Of a DNA stretch of 60,910 nt, positions 1 to 7,732 are shown in pieces (the first letter of the stretch is position 1; every line of letters begins with the position of its first letter). Made by a program: the position numbers and the translations under genes. The notes below the pieces were generated by a model, which searched no databases, had not been told where the DNA came from, and saw only the letters and a list, made by a program, of their open reading frames with translations. This stretch comes from an uncultured Oscillospiraceae bacterium (lineage in GTDB: Bacteria > Bacillota > Clostridia > Oscillospirales > Oscillospiraceae): the NCBI GenBank assembly GCA_944385035.1, contig CALWVV010000014.1, forward strand, positions 1-60,910. The letters are read 5' to 3'.

Positions 1-159
1 TTCATCAAGCGAGTGGAGGTCGGAGAGCGTACGGAGAAATACTCCCGCACAGCACCGCAGGAGGTACGCATCTACTATCGTGACATCGGACTGGTGGACG
101 AACTGCCTCAGAGTATGGCAGATTCCATGGCAGAAGAAATTCCAAACGAGGTTGCATGA
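1..159 (+). CDS. Serine site-specific recombinase, C-terminal fragment
   Basis: The window opens inside this gene; 52 codons and a TGA stop remain. The residues (FIKRVEVGERTEKYSRT, then VRIYYRDIG) match the C-terminal DUF4368-type tail found on large serine recombinases of Clostridial transposons and conjugative elements. The catalytic resolvase domain would lie upstream, outside the window. The gene probably marks the edge of an integrated mobile element whose body is to the left. The family call rests on this short tail only. Confidence 0.7.
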   Translation, partial: FIKRVEVGERTEKYSRTAPQEVRIYYRDIGLVDELPQSMADSMAEEIPNEVA

Positions 160-167
160 GCAGAAAA

Positions 168-195
168 GGGAGGCTGTGCCGAAACACAGCCTCCC
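168..195. terminator. Hairpin after the recombinase gene
   Basis: An 11-bp perfect stem (GGGAGGCTGTG with its complement) and a 6-base loop start 9 bases after the recombinase stop. The plus-strand side has no clean T-run, while the minus-strand side is followed by TTTT. It probably terminates transcription at the element edge. Confidence 0.5.
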
Positions 196-285
196 TCCAC
201 AGGAACAAATATTATGTTATATGGGTAGGTTCATAAATTGTCCCTATGGAACGCCGGAGAAACGGTGCGGGTTTTTTCAAATTAT

Positions 286-313
286 TGAAACCTGGGGCCG
301 TGCTTTCTCGTAC
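286..313 (+). promoter_or_regulatory. Candidate ECF-type promoter
   Basis: TGAAACC (286-292) and CGTAC (309-313) are separated by 16 bases. This resembles ECF sigma promoters of the SigW type (TGAAAC, about 16-17 bases, CGTA). It sits about 65 bases upstream of the sigma gene, as expected for autoregulation. Confidence 0.45.
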
Positions 314-376
314 CTAGAAGCAGAACCGAACCTGCGCGGGGGTTCCCAATTGATGAAATGGAAAGGAGGAGACTCC

Positions 377-934
377 TTGGACGAACAAAACCTGATTTTG
401 CGGCTCCAGGCCGGTGAGCGCCGGGCCCTGGAGGAGATCATCCAGGGCTATACCCACTATCTTACCGCCGTGGCCGCCCGTGCTTTGGGGAACGCCCCCA
501 GCCGGGAGGACCTGGAGGAGGTGGTCTCCGACGCTTTCCTGGCTCTGTGGCGCTTTCGGGACAAGCTGGAGCCGGGCCGCTCCCTGCGGCCCTTTCTGGC
601 GGTGACCGCCCGGAATCTGGCTTACAGCAAGCTGCGCAGCCGCCGGGAGACGGAGGAGATCCCCAATCACCTTCCCGACAACCGTCCCGGCCCCGAGGAG
701 ATGGCGGAACAGCAGGCCCTCCACCGCCACCTGCGGCAGCTGGTGGAGGAAATGGAGGAGCCCGACCGAACCCTGTTTCTGTGCTATTACTTTCAGGAGC
801 AGCCGCTTCATCAGGCGGCCGACGCTTTGGGGCTGAACGAATCCACTGCCAAAACCCGGCTGGCCCGTGGTCGGCAGAGGCTGAAGATCGCCCTGAGCGG
901 GAAAGGAGGAAGCTATGTCCAGTCACATTCATGA
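377..934 (+). CDS. ECF-type RNA polymerase sigma factor
   Basis: A 185-residue sigma-70 family protein of ECF size. Region 2 is in the first half (EEVVSDAFLALWRFRDK), and region 4 with a helix-turn-helix is at the end (ADALGLNESTAKTRLARGRQRLK). It would direct RNA polymerase to a small regulon in response to an envelope or other signal. I chose the TTG at 377 because an AAAGGAGGA ribosome site lies 7 bases before it; an in-frame ATG at 353 would add eight residues. Its last 20 bases overlap the next gene, which indicates translational coupling. An ECF-like promoter lies upstream at 286-313. The regulon and signal are unknown. Confidence 0.85.
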   Translation: MDEQNLILRLQAGERRALEEIIQGYTHYLTAVAARALGNAPSREDLEEVVSDAFLALWRFRDKLEPGRSLRPFLAVTARNLAYSKLRSRRETEEIPNHLPDNRPGPEEMAEQQALHRHLRQLVEEMEEPDRTLFLCYYFQEQPLHQAADALGLNESTAKTRLARGRQRLKIALSGKGGSYVQSHS

Positions 935-2393
935 GCTGTGGGACGACCTGGAGCTCCAGCTCCTGTACCCGGAGCTGAACCCGGACGACATCGCCCGGCG
1001 GGTCAGCGCCGCCCTGGACCAGGACAATGAGCTGCCCCCAGCCCAGGCCGAGCCAAGGAAAACGCCTATGAAACGCAGTATAACATCCATCGTCCTCTTT
1101 GCCGCCGTGCTGGCCCTGATGGCCGGGTCGGTGCTGGCGGTGGCCTACCGCTCCGGGGTGCTGGAGCTCTTCTTCCCCAAGGGAGATACCAGCCAGGTGG
1201 AGCCCTATGTCCAAACCGCCCTGGACACCGCTGAAAATGAAGATTACCGCCTGCGGGTGGACAGCTGTCTCTACGATGGACAGAATGTCTACGCCGTGGT
1301 CACGGTGGAGGCCCTCAACGACCAGGCCGCCGAAGACCTGATGAGCAACAAAGTCATCGCCGAATCCCACCGGGAAATGTGGGGGGAGGACATGGTAAAT
1401 CGTTTGTTGGAGAGCGGCTCCACCGGCCCGGAAACCTTCCACTGTAATTTTGGAGACTATTATAACGAAGAGGAATCAGACGTACCCATGAGCGTGGGGG
1501 GCATGGGCAGCAAAGAGCTGCCCAACCCCGACGACCACAGCCGCTCCTGGCAGATCGATATCCAGTTTGGCTCCTATCAGGGTCTTCAGGAGCAGCCTTT
1601 GAACTTCTGGGTGGACTTTATGGGCAAGGACTGCGCCGTGGACATTCCCCTTGACAATATGGCCGAGCCCATTCGCCTGACCCCCAACGAAGAGGTCACC
1701 TACAATCCATATACCGGATACAAAGGAATTTTAAAGGAGTTCATCCTCACCCCCACCTCCTTCTCCGTCACCGTGGAGCCTCTGGAGAAGCCGGACAGCA
1801 CATACCACACTACTTTGGCCGACCAGGGAGAGGACTGCTTCTTCCTGCGCATGAAGGACGGCACTATTCTTACCCGGATGCAGCTGGGCGCGTTCAACGA
1901 TCAGTTTGACACCGTGGTGGATCTCAGCCAGGTCCAGTCCATCATCTACGGCTATACCGAGTTCCCCGCAGACGGCTCTCCCTCTTTCCCCGCCGATCTG
2001 CCCGAAACCCTATACCCCTTTACCTGCACGGAGATCATCCTGGAGGGCACCCATTTCTTCCGCTTCCCGGTGGAGGAGCTGTGCCAAAAGCTGGGGGCCG
2101 ATTACCAGTGGGACGAGGACACCCAAACCGCCACCGCCGCCTACCGGGGCGTCACCCTCACCATGACAGCAGGAGAGAGCTGCTACCAGATGAACGGAGA
2201 GACAGTGGAGCTGCTCTTTGAAACCCGCTATGACAAAACTGACCCCGACTACCAGGCGTTTCCGGAGTATATCACCCTGGAGGACGGGGTGCTCACCGCG
2301 CCGGTCACTGTGCTGGATCACTGGTCGCTGAACTACATCCCCCTGCACACCGCCGACAACGAGCTGGCCGGGCAGATGCTGGTGATTCCGTAA
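915..2393 (+). CDS. Membrane-anchored anti-sigma-like protein with stalk domain
   Basis: A 492-residue protein overlapping the sigma gene by 20 bases. About 55 cytoplasmic residues come first, then one transmembrane helix (about residues 57-76, ITSIVLFAAVLALMAGSVLA), then a long extracellular part. The arrangement matches DUF4179-type anti-sigma partners: a cytoplasmic arm to bind sigma and an external sensor. The last 120 residues, from about residue 376, look like a copper-amine-oxidase N-terminal (stalk) domain, with a FRFPVEELCQKLGA segment and a beta-rich tail. I see no zinc-binding HxxxCxxC motif. Anti-sigma function is inferred from synteny and topology. Confidence 0.7.
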   Translation: MSSHIHELWDDLELQLLYPELNPDDIARRVSAALDQDNELPPAQAEPRKTPMKRSITSIVLFAAVLALMAGSVLAVAYRSGVLELFFPKGDTSQVEPYVQTALDTAENEDYRLRVDSCLYDGQNVYAVVTVEALNDQAAEDLMSNKVIAESHREMWGEDMVNRLLESGSTGPETFHCNFGDYYNEEESDVPMSVGGMGSKELPNPDDHSRSWQIDIQFGSYQGLQEQPLNFWVDFMGKDCAVDIPLDNMAEPIRLTPNEEVTYNPYTGYKGILKEFILTPTSFSVTVEPLEKPDSTYHTTLADQGEDCFFLRMKDGTILTRMQLGAFNDQFDTVVDLSQVQSIIYGYTEFPADGSPSFPADLPETLYPFTCTEIILEGTHFFRFPVEELCQKLGADYQWDEDTQTATAAYRGVTLTMTAGESCYQMNGETVELLFETRYDKTDPDYQAFPEYITLEDGVLTAPVTVLDHWSLNYIPLHTADNELAGQMLVIP

Positions 2394-2424
2394 CTTGTTT
2401 GTGTATGGGATAAAACCCGCTCCG

Positions 2425-2446
2425 CCTCGGCATACTAAAACCGAGG
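2425..2446 (+). promoter_or_regulatory. Hairpin overlapping a ribosome-binding site
   Basis: CCTCGG (2425-2430) pairs with CCGAGG (2441-2446) across a 10-base loop. The second arm contains part of the GAGGTGAT ribosome site used by the small gene at 2454. The stem could mask translation initiation. Six base pairs is modest, so this is tentative. Confidence 0.35.
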
Positions 2447-2453
2447 TGATACC

Positions 2454-2639
2454 ATGAATCAAGCAAACAATCAACTGGCAGCCTTCGGGGTGCTCCTGCG
2501 GCAGAACCCCCAGTCCTCCCGCTTCTATGACAGCTGCACCCCCCAGCAGCGCCAGGCTATCTTGGACCAGCTGCCCAAAATGACCTCCCAGGCCCAGCTT
2601 CAGGGCTTTGTGGACCACTTACCCAGCGCCGCTTTATAA
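2454..2639 (+). CDS. Small uncharacterised protein (61 aa)
   Basis: A 61-residue soluble protein rich in Gln, Ala and Leu with no signal peptide or membrane segment. A GAGGTGAT ribosome site precedes the ATG by 4 bases and a strong terminator follows the stop by 10 bases, so it has the layout of a real gene. It follows the anti-sigma-like gene by 60 bases and may share its transcript. I do not recognise the family. Predicted structure is two or three short helices. Confidence 0.6.
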   Translation: MNQANNQLAAFGVLLRQNPQSSRFYDSCTPQQRQAILDQLPKMTSQAQLQGFVDHLPSAAL

Positions 2640-2648
2640 AAGAGTAAT

Positions 2649-2680
2649 CCGGCCATCTCTGTGGAGATGGCCGGATTTTA
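2649..2680. terminator. Rho-independent terminator
   Basis: An 11-bp perfect stem (CCGGCCATCTC with its complement), a TGTG loop and an ATTTTATT tail follow the small gene. The convergent gene ends at 2678, so the hairpin may serve both strands. Confidence 0.85.
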
Positions 2681-3571
2681 TTGTGCGGTATCGGACCACT
2701 CGAAGCTGGCCTGGGGGTCGGTATGGTCAAAGAGCAGCTTCTCTCCCTCCCACAGCCGGTATCGGACCGTGGCAAAGAGGCTCTCGTGGATGGTGCGGCT
2801 CATCTTTCCCCGGTTGGGGGCCTGGAGAGGCAGAGCATGGCGCTCCAGCACCTCCGCCTCCAGGCAAAGCCGCCCCTGGCGCACCTTCGCCCCATTCTCC
2901 CCCCACTGCTCCACCCTGGCTCCCCGGTAGGTGGCCAGGCGAATGAATTGGCCGGCAAAGAGGACTTCAGAGATAATTCCCGTGAATGAGCCGATTCCCA
3001 TCGGGATGTGGGCAATGGCCAGCATAAGGCTCACCTGCTGCCGCTGCTGCCAGGCACACTGGGTCCACAGATACCGTTTGGGGATGGAGCGGCCCCGGTC
3101 GGTCTCCCAGTAGCCCCGGCCCTGGTGAAAATAGAACGTTTTTCCATTCAGCTCCACCGCTCCGTCCACTCCATGGCCCATGGACAAGATTCCGTGGACG
3201 CACTGCATGTGGGGCACATGGCGAAAGGGGCCCATAATATCCTCCGCCGGGACGGCCAGGGGACCGTACTGCAGTTCTCCTTTCAGAGAAAACCCCGGCT
3301 CCTCCACCGCGACATAAACTCCGTCCCTGGAGAACCAGCTCTCCCCCAGCCGCAGCTCCGCCCCGTCTTCCCGCTGGAAAAAGGCCGTAATGGGATAGGA
3401 GATCATCCGGCTCTCCCAAGGGGTGATGACCTGGAGGGAAGCACTCCATTCCCCTTTCCGCTCCCGGTGAACGGCGGGGATGAGGGCCAGGCCGCCCTCC
3501 TCCCCCTGGTGCTTGAAATACCAGCCCTCAAAATAGGCTCCCCGCCCGGAGGGCAGCGGTTTTTCTTCCAT
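2678..3571 (-). CDS. Tocopherol-cyclase-like family protein
   Basis: A 297-residue protein. The N-terminal run GRGAYFEGWYFKHQ and the later HVPHMQCVHGILSMGHGVDG and RGYWETDRG segments are typical of bacterial tocopherol-cyclase-like (PF14249) proteins, which resemble a lipocalin-type beta barrel. Bacteria of this type do not make tocopherol, so the substrate is unknown and is probably a hydrophobic ligand or lipid. A GGGGAGAGAG ribosome site precedes the ATG. There is no signal peptide, so it is likely cytoplasmic. It is transcribed alone or with weak read-through from the peptidoglycan-binding operon upstream. Confidence 0.75.
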   Translation of the reverse strand: MEEKPLPSGRGAYFEGWYFKHQGEEGGLALIPAVHRERKGEWSASLQVITPWESRMISYPITAFFQREDGAELRLGESWFSRDGVYVAVEEPGFSLKGELQYGPLAVPAEDIMGPFRHVPHMQCVHGILSMGHGVDGAVELNGKTFYFHQGRGYWETDRGRSIPKRYLWTQCAWQQRQQVSLMLAIAHIPMGIGSFTGIISEVLFAGQFIRLATYRGARVEQWGENGAKVRQGRLCLEAEVLERHALPLQAPNRGKMSRTIHESLFATVRYRLWEGEKLLFDHTDPQASFEWSDTAQ

Positions 3572-3664
3572 ACATCTCTCTCCCCGTGTTCGCTCTCAGG
3601 GGATAGTATGGATATCCGGCGGCAACGTTATTCATGGTTGTTTTGATATGATAAAAGGCAGTTT

Positions 3665-4246
3665 TCAGCCCCAACCGCCAATAAACAGCGGCTTTTTCTC
3701 CAGTTCCCGGACCACAAAGACCTCATAGAGCCGGCTGAGGACATCCCAGGTGGAGCGGTCCAGGGTACCCGTCTGGGGCAGTCCTGCCGCCTTTTGCAGC
3801 CAGCGCACATTTTCTGCCGAAGCGCTGCCGTGGATTCCATCGGCCGGGTGGGGGACAATGCCCTCCAGCTGCCGGGAGAGGATCTGAAACATGGTCTGGG
3901 GCAGCACCATATACTCCCGCTCCTGGCCCTCCTGGACCGTGGTCCCCTCAGAGGGGAAGAGCTGGGTGGGGCGGGTATCCCCTGTCCGGCCCTCCAGAGC
4001 CACCCAACGGTCCCGGACGGCATCCCAGGTCTCCCGGTTCACCACCCCCGTCACCGGCAGCCCAAAAGCCTTTTGGAAACGCATCACTGCCTCCAGGGTC
4101 CGCTCTCCAAACACCCCGTCCACCATAATGTGCAAAAGCTCCGGATACCCCTGGGCCAGCTGGCTGAGCATATACTGAAGCCCCGCCACCGGCCGGGACA
4201 GCAGCTCCCGCTCGGTGAGTTCCTGCTGGGTCATACTCCCGTTCAT
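3665..4246 (-). CDS. Peptidoglycan-binding protein (two PG_binding_1 repeats)
   Basis: A 193-residue protein with two PG_binding_1-type repeats. The first is at about residues 20-75 (VDGVFGERTLEAVMRFQKAFGL) and the second at about 118-172 (ADGIHGSASAENVRWLQKAAGL). No catalytic domain or signal peptide is visible. Its ATG overlaps the stop of the upstream gene by four bases (ATGA), so the two are translationally coupled. Binding to spore cortex or cell-wall glycan is inferred from the repeats and the neighbour. Confidence 0.8.
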   Translation of the reverse strand: MNGSMTQQELTERELLSRPVAGLQYMLSQLAQGYPELLHIMVDGVFGERTLEAVMRFQKAFGLPVTGVVNRETWDAVRDRWVALEGRTGDTRPTQLFPSEGTTVQEGQEREYMVLPQTMFQILSRQLEGIVPHPADGIHGSASAENVRWLQKAAGLPQTGTLDRSTWDVLSRLYEVFVVRELEKKPLFIGGWG

Positions 4247-5499
4247 ACCATTCCCTCCCCCTGCCGTCTTGTATTCTGGTCCCGCTGTCCCAGGTGCAGA
4301 TCCTCTCCGGGGAACTGCCCGATTCTGGGAGTGTCGGAAAAGTCCTTCTCCCCCTCCGGGCGTCCGCCGCCCATCACCGGAACGGCATCGCTGCCCAGAG
4401 TCTGGGCCCGCACCGTGTCCCGGCGGAGAAAATACTCCGCCCGGACAAAGCTGTCGTAGATGGAGTTCCAGGTCTCCTCGTTCACCACGCCGTCCGGGGT
4501 GAGACCGGCCAGGTGCTGATATTCCCGCACCGCCCGTGCGGTGACCGGGCCAAAGATGCCGTCCATGGCCGGAGCCTGTATACTCACGTCAAATTCAGCC
4601 AGCAGGGAGAGCATATATTGCAGTACCTCTACCTCGCCCCCCTGGTCTCCCTGGCGCAGCACCCCTGGGAACTGAAACTGCACGGCGATGAAAGTCTGGC
4701 CCTTGCTTACCAGCTCGGAAAGCTGCATGACCCCCACATAGAGATAGACCAGCTTATACCAGGTGGCCTTTCCCACAATGCCGTCGGGGGTGAGGTGGAA
4801 AATCCGCTGGAAGGTCTTGACCGCCTCCTGGGTGGCCTCGTTAAAGACCCCGGTGGCGGGATAGACCTTTGGAATGGCGGGGTAATTTTGGGAGATGCGG
4901 TTGAGCATGGCCTGGATGATGACCACATCGGGTCCCGTATCCCCCAGACGCAGGGCTTTGCCTGGGTAGGAGAGGGACAGGTCCTTCACTGGGGCATCCA
5001 CCACCAGCTCGATGTCCTCTCCATAGTAGTTTTTGAGAATCTCCACCGAGTTATAGCCCTCCTGCGCCAGATACTGGCTGCCCCACTGGGACAGGCCGTC
5101 GCAGGTGGAGGTGGTGCCGTTGCAGAACTTGGCGGCCAGGGGCTCAAGAAAACCCTGGCGGCGGATGTAGTCGTTGAAAATCTCATCCACGATCTGACTG
5201 ATGTTTTCAAAGATATTCCGCCCCCGAATGAATTTCTGGTCGTACTGGGTGGTGGAAGTGATCTGAAAGTCATAGCCCCGGCTGGGGTAAAATTCCGTAT
5301 ACACCCGGTTGAGGGCAAAGGAGATGATGGCCAGCACATTGGCCCGGATGGCTGAGGGCTCCCAGGTGGGGTAGATCTCGCTGGAAGCCACATTTTTTAC
5401 ATATTCCGGAAACTCCACCGTCACGTTTTCCGCCCACTGGTCGGGAAGGCCCAGGTGGACGGTGATGGTCCGGGGGACATAGGGAATGATCTCTGCCAT
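4243..5499 (-). CDS. SpoIID-like protein with peptidoglycan-binding repeats
   Basis: A 418-residue protein. The first ~175 residues resemble the SpoIID/LytB fold (SAIRANVLAIISFALNRVY, then a conserved CNGTTSTCDGLSQWGS segment). Two PG_binding_1 repeats follow, at about residues 185-250 and 282-342. SpoIID proteins are lytic transglycosylases of engulfment; I cannot confirm the catalytic residues here. I chose the ATG at 5499, 9 bases after the preceding stop, because the longer frame runs through the upstream gene. It lies in a three-gene operon likely used in sporulation or germination. No signal peptide is seen, as in several spore-cortex proteins. Confidence 0.75.
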   Translation of the reverse strand: MAEIIPYVPRTITVHLGLPDQWAENVTVEFPEYVKNVASSEIYPTWEPSAIRANVLAIISFALNRVYTEFYPSRGYDFQITSTTQYDQKFIRGRNIFENISQIVDEIFNDYIRRQGFLEPLAAKFCNGTTSTCDGLSQWGSQYLAQEGYNSVEILKNYYGEDIELVVDAPVKDLSLSYPGKALRLGDTGPDVVIIQAMLNRISQNYPAIPKVYPATGVFNEATQEAVKTFQRIFHLTPDGIVGKATWYKLVYLYVGVMQLSELVSKGQTFIAVQFQFPGVLRQGDQGGEVEVLQYMLSLLAEFDVSIQAPAMDGIFGPVTARAVREYQHLAGLTPDGVVNEETWNSIYDSFVRAEYFLRRDTVRAQTLGSDAVPVMGGGRPEGEKDFSDTPRIGQFPGEDLHLGQRDQNTRRQGEGMV

Positions 5500-5507
5500 G
5501 GCCCACC

Positions 5508-5915
5508 TCACAAGCTCTGGGGCGGGATCTCCCGCACGTCCAGGTGCTGCAGGCTGTTCTGTCCACGGGGCAGGGGAATAAGCTCCATGTCCTGCACCGT
5601 CTCCACTCCAGGGAAAATCTGAACGCCCTCCGCCTCCAGCATAGTATAGCCGGGGTGCTCCGCCCACACATTGCATACCGCAAAGGGGGCCTCAGCTCCC
5701 TGCCCATGGGGCGAGGTGCTCTCCTCCAGCTCGGGCGTAGGGATGGAGATGGTGCGTACCTCGCCGCTTCGGTCAGTGGATTGGACGGAGAGGAGCTTTC
5801 TCTTTCCGTTTTTTCCCGGAGCGGTGACCACCACCGTGGCCCCGGCAATGGGAATCTGGGCCTGGGAGGTATACACCCGCACCGTCAGCTTTCCCGCCGC
5901 TTGTTCTGTTTGCAT
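5508..5915 (-). CDS. Carboxypeptidase-regulatory-like beta-sandwich protein (135 aa)
   Basis: A 135-residue beta-rich protein. LTVRVYTSQAQIPIAGATV followed by GEVRTISIPTPELEES resembles a carboxypeptidase regulatory-like or transthyretin-like fold. It heads the operon with the SpoIID-like and peptidoglycan-binding genes, separated from the next start by 8 bases. An AGGAGG ribosome site precedes the ATG at 5915. There is no signal peptide. A role as a structural partner of the cell-wall proteins is inferred from the operon only. Confidence 0.65.
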   Translation of the reverse strand: MQTEQAAGKLTVRVYTSQAQIPIAGATVVVTAPGKNGKRKLLSVQSTDRSGEVRTISIPTPELEESTSPHGQGAEAPFAVCNVWAEHPGYTMLEAEGVQIFPGVETVQDMELIPLPRGQNSLQHLDVREIPPQSL

Positions 5916-5987
5916 AGAATCAACCTCCTGGGCGGGCGCACCCGCCGGTTTTCCCCATTCTATGCAGCGGCGGGCCAAACGGGCCCA

Positions 5988-6018
5988 TAAAAAAACCGCC
6001 GGCCAAATGGCCGGCGGC
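5988..6018 (-). terminator. Rho-independent terminator (minus strand)
   Basis: A 9-bp perfect GC stem (CCGCCGGCC with its complement), an ATTT loop and a run of seven T on the minus strand. It ends transcripts coming from the symporter gene after they pass the repeat element. Confidence 0.8.
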
Positions 6019-6029
6019 ACGCTTGAAAT

Positions 6030-6209
6030 GCCCTCCTGCAAGGAATTTCGCCGAAACGCAGGCGGCGAAATAAAATGAAATCTGTGTTTGGGGCGGCTTT
6101 GCCGACCCCAAACGCACCTCTCGCAAAAATTTCCCCGACTTTTCCACAGGAAACGAGGGGGAATTTTTGCGCAAACCTCCTCAAACAAGGGGCCGCGCCC
6201 CTTGTTTGA
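6030..6209 (-). repeat. Multi-hairpin intergenic element, copy A
   Basis: Read on the minus strand, that is in the sense of the symporter that ends 6 bases before it, the element has four parts. HP4 is TCAAACAAGGGGC paired with its complement. HP3 is a long stem GCAAAAATTCCCC / GGGGAAATTTTTGC enclosing CGTTTCC and GGAAAAGTCGG. HP2 is GTTTGGGG / CCCCAAAC. HP1 is TTTCGCCG / CGGCGAAA with a CCTGCG loop, then a CCTTGCAGGAGGGC tail. It matches copies B, C and D. Confidence 0.8.
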
Positions 6210-6214
6210 ATCAT

Positions 6215-7543
6215 TTATCCGATTCCGCCCTTCACGGCACCCAGCACCAGCACCACCAGAGTCACCCCGCAGAAGAGGTACTTGGCCATGGGGTAGAACC
6301 AGCAGCCCAGAGGCTTTGTCCGTGCCAGGTTCACCTGCTCCAGCACATAGTCCTTCCCGCACACCCAGAAGAACATGACCCCCGCCAGGAAGGCCCCGAT
6401 GGGGCAGATGTAGATGGAACACACATCCATCCACTGGGACACAATGGGGGCAATGACCAGCCCCACACCCAGACCCAGCACACCGATGATGGCTACCGCC
6501 GCCGGGCGCTTCAAGTGGAACATCTCCTGGAGGGTTGCGGTGGGGGCCTCAAAGAGGTTCACCAGGGAGGTAAGGGCGGCAAAGACCACCGCCAGGAAGA
6601 ACACGGCCAGGATGACCGGGCCGCCGGGAATGCCCGCAATGACGTTGGGCAGGTAGATAAACATCAGGCCCGGACCGCTGTCATTGAGCTGCTGCCCCGC
6701 TACAGCCATGGCGGGGATAATCACCAGGGCGGCCAGCACCGCGGCACAGGTATCAAAAATGGCCACCATCCGGGCATCGGCGGGCACGTCGGAGCCGCGG
6801 CTTAAATAGGAGCCGTAGATCAGGGTTCCATTGCCCGCCACAGACAGGGAGAAGAAGGCCTGGCCCAGGGCATAGACCCACACCCAGGGGTCCAGCAGCC
6901 CCTCGGGCTTCAGGATAAAAATGTACTCATAGCCCGCACGGGAACCGGGCAGAGTAAAGAGGTAGACTGCAAGGCCGATAAACAGCAGGAAAAACAGGGG
7001 GGTCATGATCTTGTTGGCCTTCTCAATGCCCTTGCCCACGCCAAAGGCCATAATGAGAATGGTCACCCCCATGCCCACCGCCTGCCACAGGGTATTGCCC
7101 CCGGCGGTGGCGCCGAAGTTGGCACTGAAGGCCTCCACACCCCGCATATTGGCCAGAGTACCGCTGAGGGACTGGGCGGTGTATTTGAAGATCCATCCGG
7201 TGACCACCGAATATCCGATGGCCATGGCCAGAGAGCCCAGCACCGGAATAAGCCCCAGCAGCCGTCCAGGCTTGTCGCTGCCAAAGCGCATCTGGGTGGC
7301 CTGCCCAAAAGCATGAATGGGGCCGGACCGGGTGGAGCGGCCAAAGGCCATCTCACCAATGACCCCGGTGGAGCCGATGATGACTACAAAAATCAGGTAC
7401 GGAATCAAAAAGGTGGCTCCGCCGTACTTGGACACACGGGCCGGGAACAGCCAGATGTTCCCCATGCCCACCGCCGAGCCGATGCAGGCCAGGATGAAGC
7501 CCCACTTGGAACCCCAGGAATCTCGTTTTGTGCTGTGCGCCAC
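6215..7543 (-). CDS. Sodium-dependent symporter, SNF/NSS family
   Basis: A 442-residue integral membrane protein of the neurotransmitter:sodium symporter family. TM1 carries the hallmark IGSAVGMGNIWLFP sodium-site motif, and about 11-12 hydrophobic helices follow. It would import an amino acid or related solute with sodium. I chose the GTG at 7543, because an AGAGAGG ribosome site lies 9 bases upstream; another GTG at 7552 is too close to it. Reading on into the divergent gene is a spurious extension. A promoter lies at 7591-7618 and the transcript ends through repeat copy A. The substrate cannot be told from sequence. Confidence 0.9.
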   Translation of the reverse strand: MAHSTKRDSWGSKWGFILACIGSAVGMGNIWLFPARVSKYGGATFLIPYLIFVVIIGSTGVIGEMAFGRSTRSGPIHAFGQATQMRFGSDKPGRLLGLIPVLGSLAMAIGYSVVTGWIFKYTAQSLSGTLANMRGVEAFSANFGATAGGNTLWQAVGMGVTILIMAFGVGKGIEKANKIMTPLFFLLFIGLAVYLFTLPGSRAGYEYIFILKPEGLLDPWVWVYALGQAFFSLSVAGNGTLIYGSYLSRGSDVPADARMVAIFDTCAAVLAALVIIPAMAVAGQQLNDSGPGLMFIYLPNVIAGIPGGPVILAVFFLAVVFAALTSLVNLFEAPTATLQEMFHLKRPAAVAIIGVLGLGVGLVIAPIVSQWMDVCSIYICPIGAFLAGVMFFWVCGKDYVLEQVNLARTKPLGCWFYPMAKYLFCGVTLVVLVLGAVKGGIG

Positions 7544-7590
7544 AAAGATCACGCCTCTCTCTTTACCCGCGGCCTGGGCCGCGTGGATGT

Positions 7591-7618
7591 AGCATATCAT
7601 ATTATGGAAAAAATGCAA
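7591..7618 (-). promoter_or_regulatory. Sigma-A-like promoter of the symporter
   Basis: On the minus strand, TTGCAT (7613-7618), 16 bases and TATGCT (7591-7596). The leader carries a small GC hairpin at about 7567-7585 (CGCGGCC / GGCCGCG). Confidence 0.55.
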
Positions 7619-7668
7619 AGGGTTTTCCTGCTTCTCCCCCGAAATCTTCTGCAAAATTCTTCGGCCTC

Positions 7669-7697
7669 TTGCAATATGCCGGAAGCTATTGTACAAT
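7669..7697 (+). promoter_or_regulatory. Sigma-A-like promoter of the DUF512 gene
   Basis: TTGCAA (7669-7674), 17 bases and TACAAT (7692-7697), 35 bases before the chosen ATG. It would also feed der and plsY. Confidence 0.6.
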
Positions 7698-7732
7698 AAA
7701 TTGATATGGCAAAAGAAAGGCGGAGGGACGGC

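Noticed and set aside
160-376. An attachment-site duplication beside the serine recombinase
   Set aside because: No matching second copy or clear core could be seen in the window; the other end of the element is outside it.
80-376. The longer 284-codon form of the sigma factor
   Set aside because: The added N-terminus overlaps the recombinase end and its hairpin and looks non-coding; TTG at 377 has a good ribosome site.
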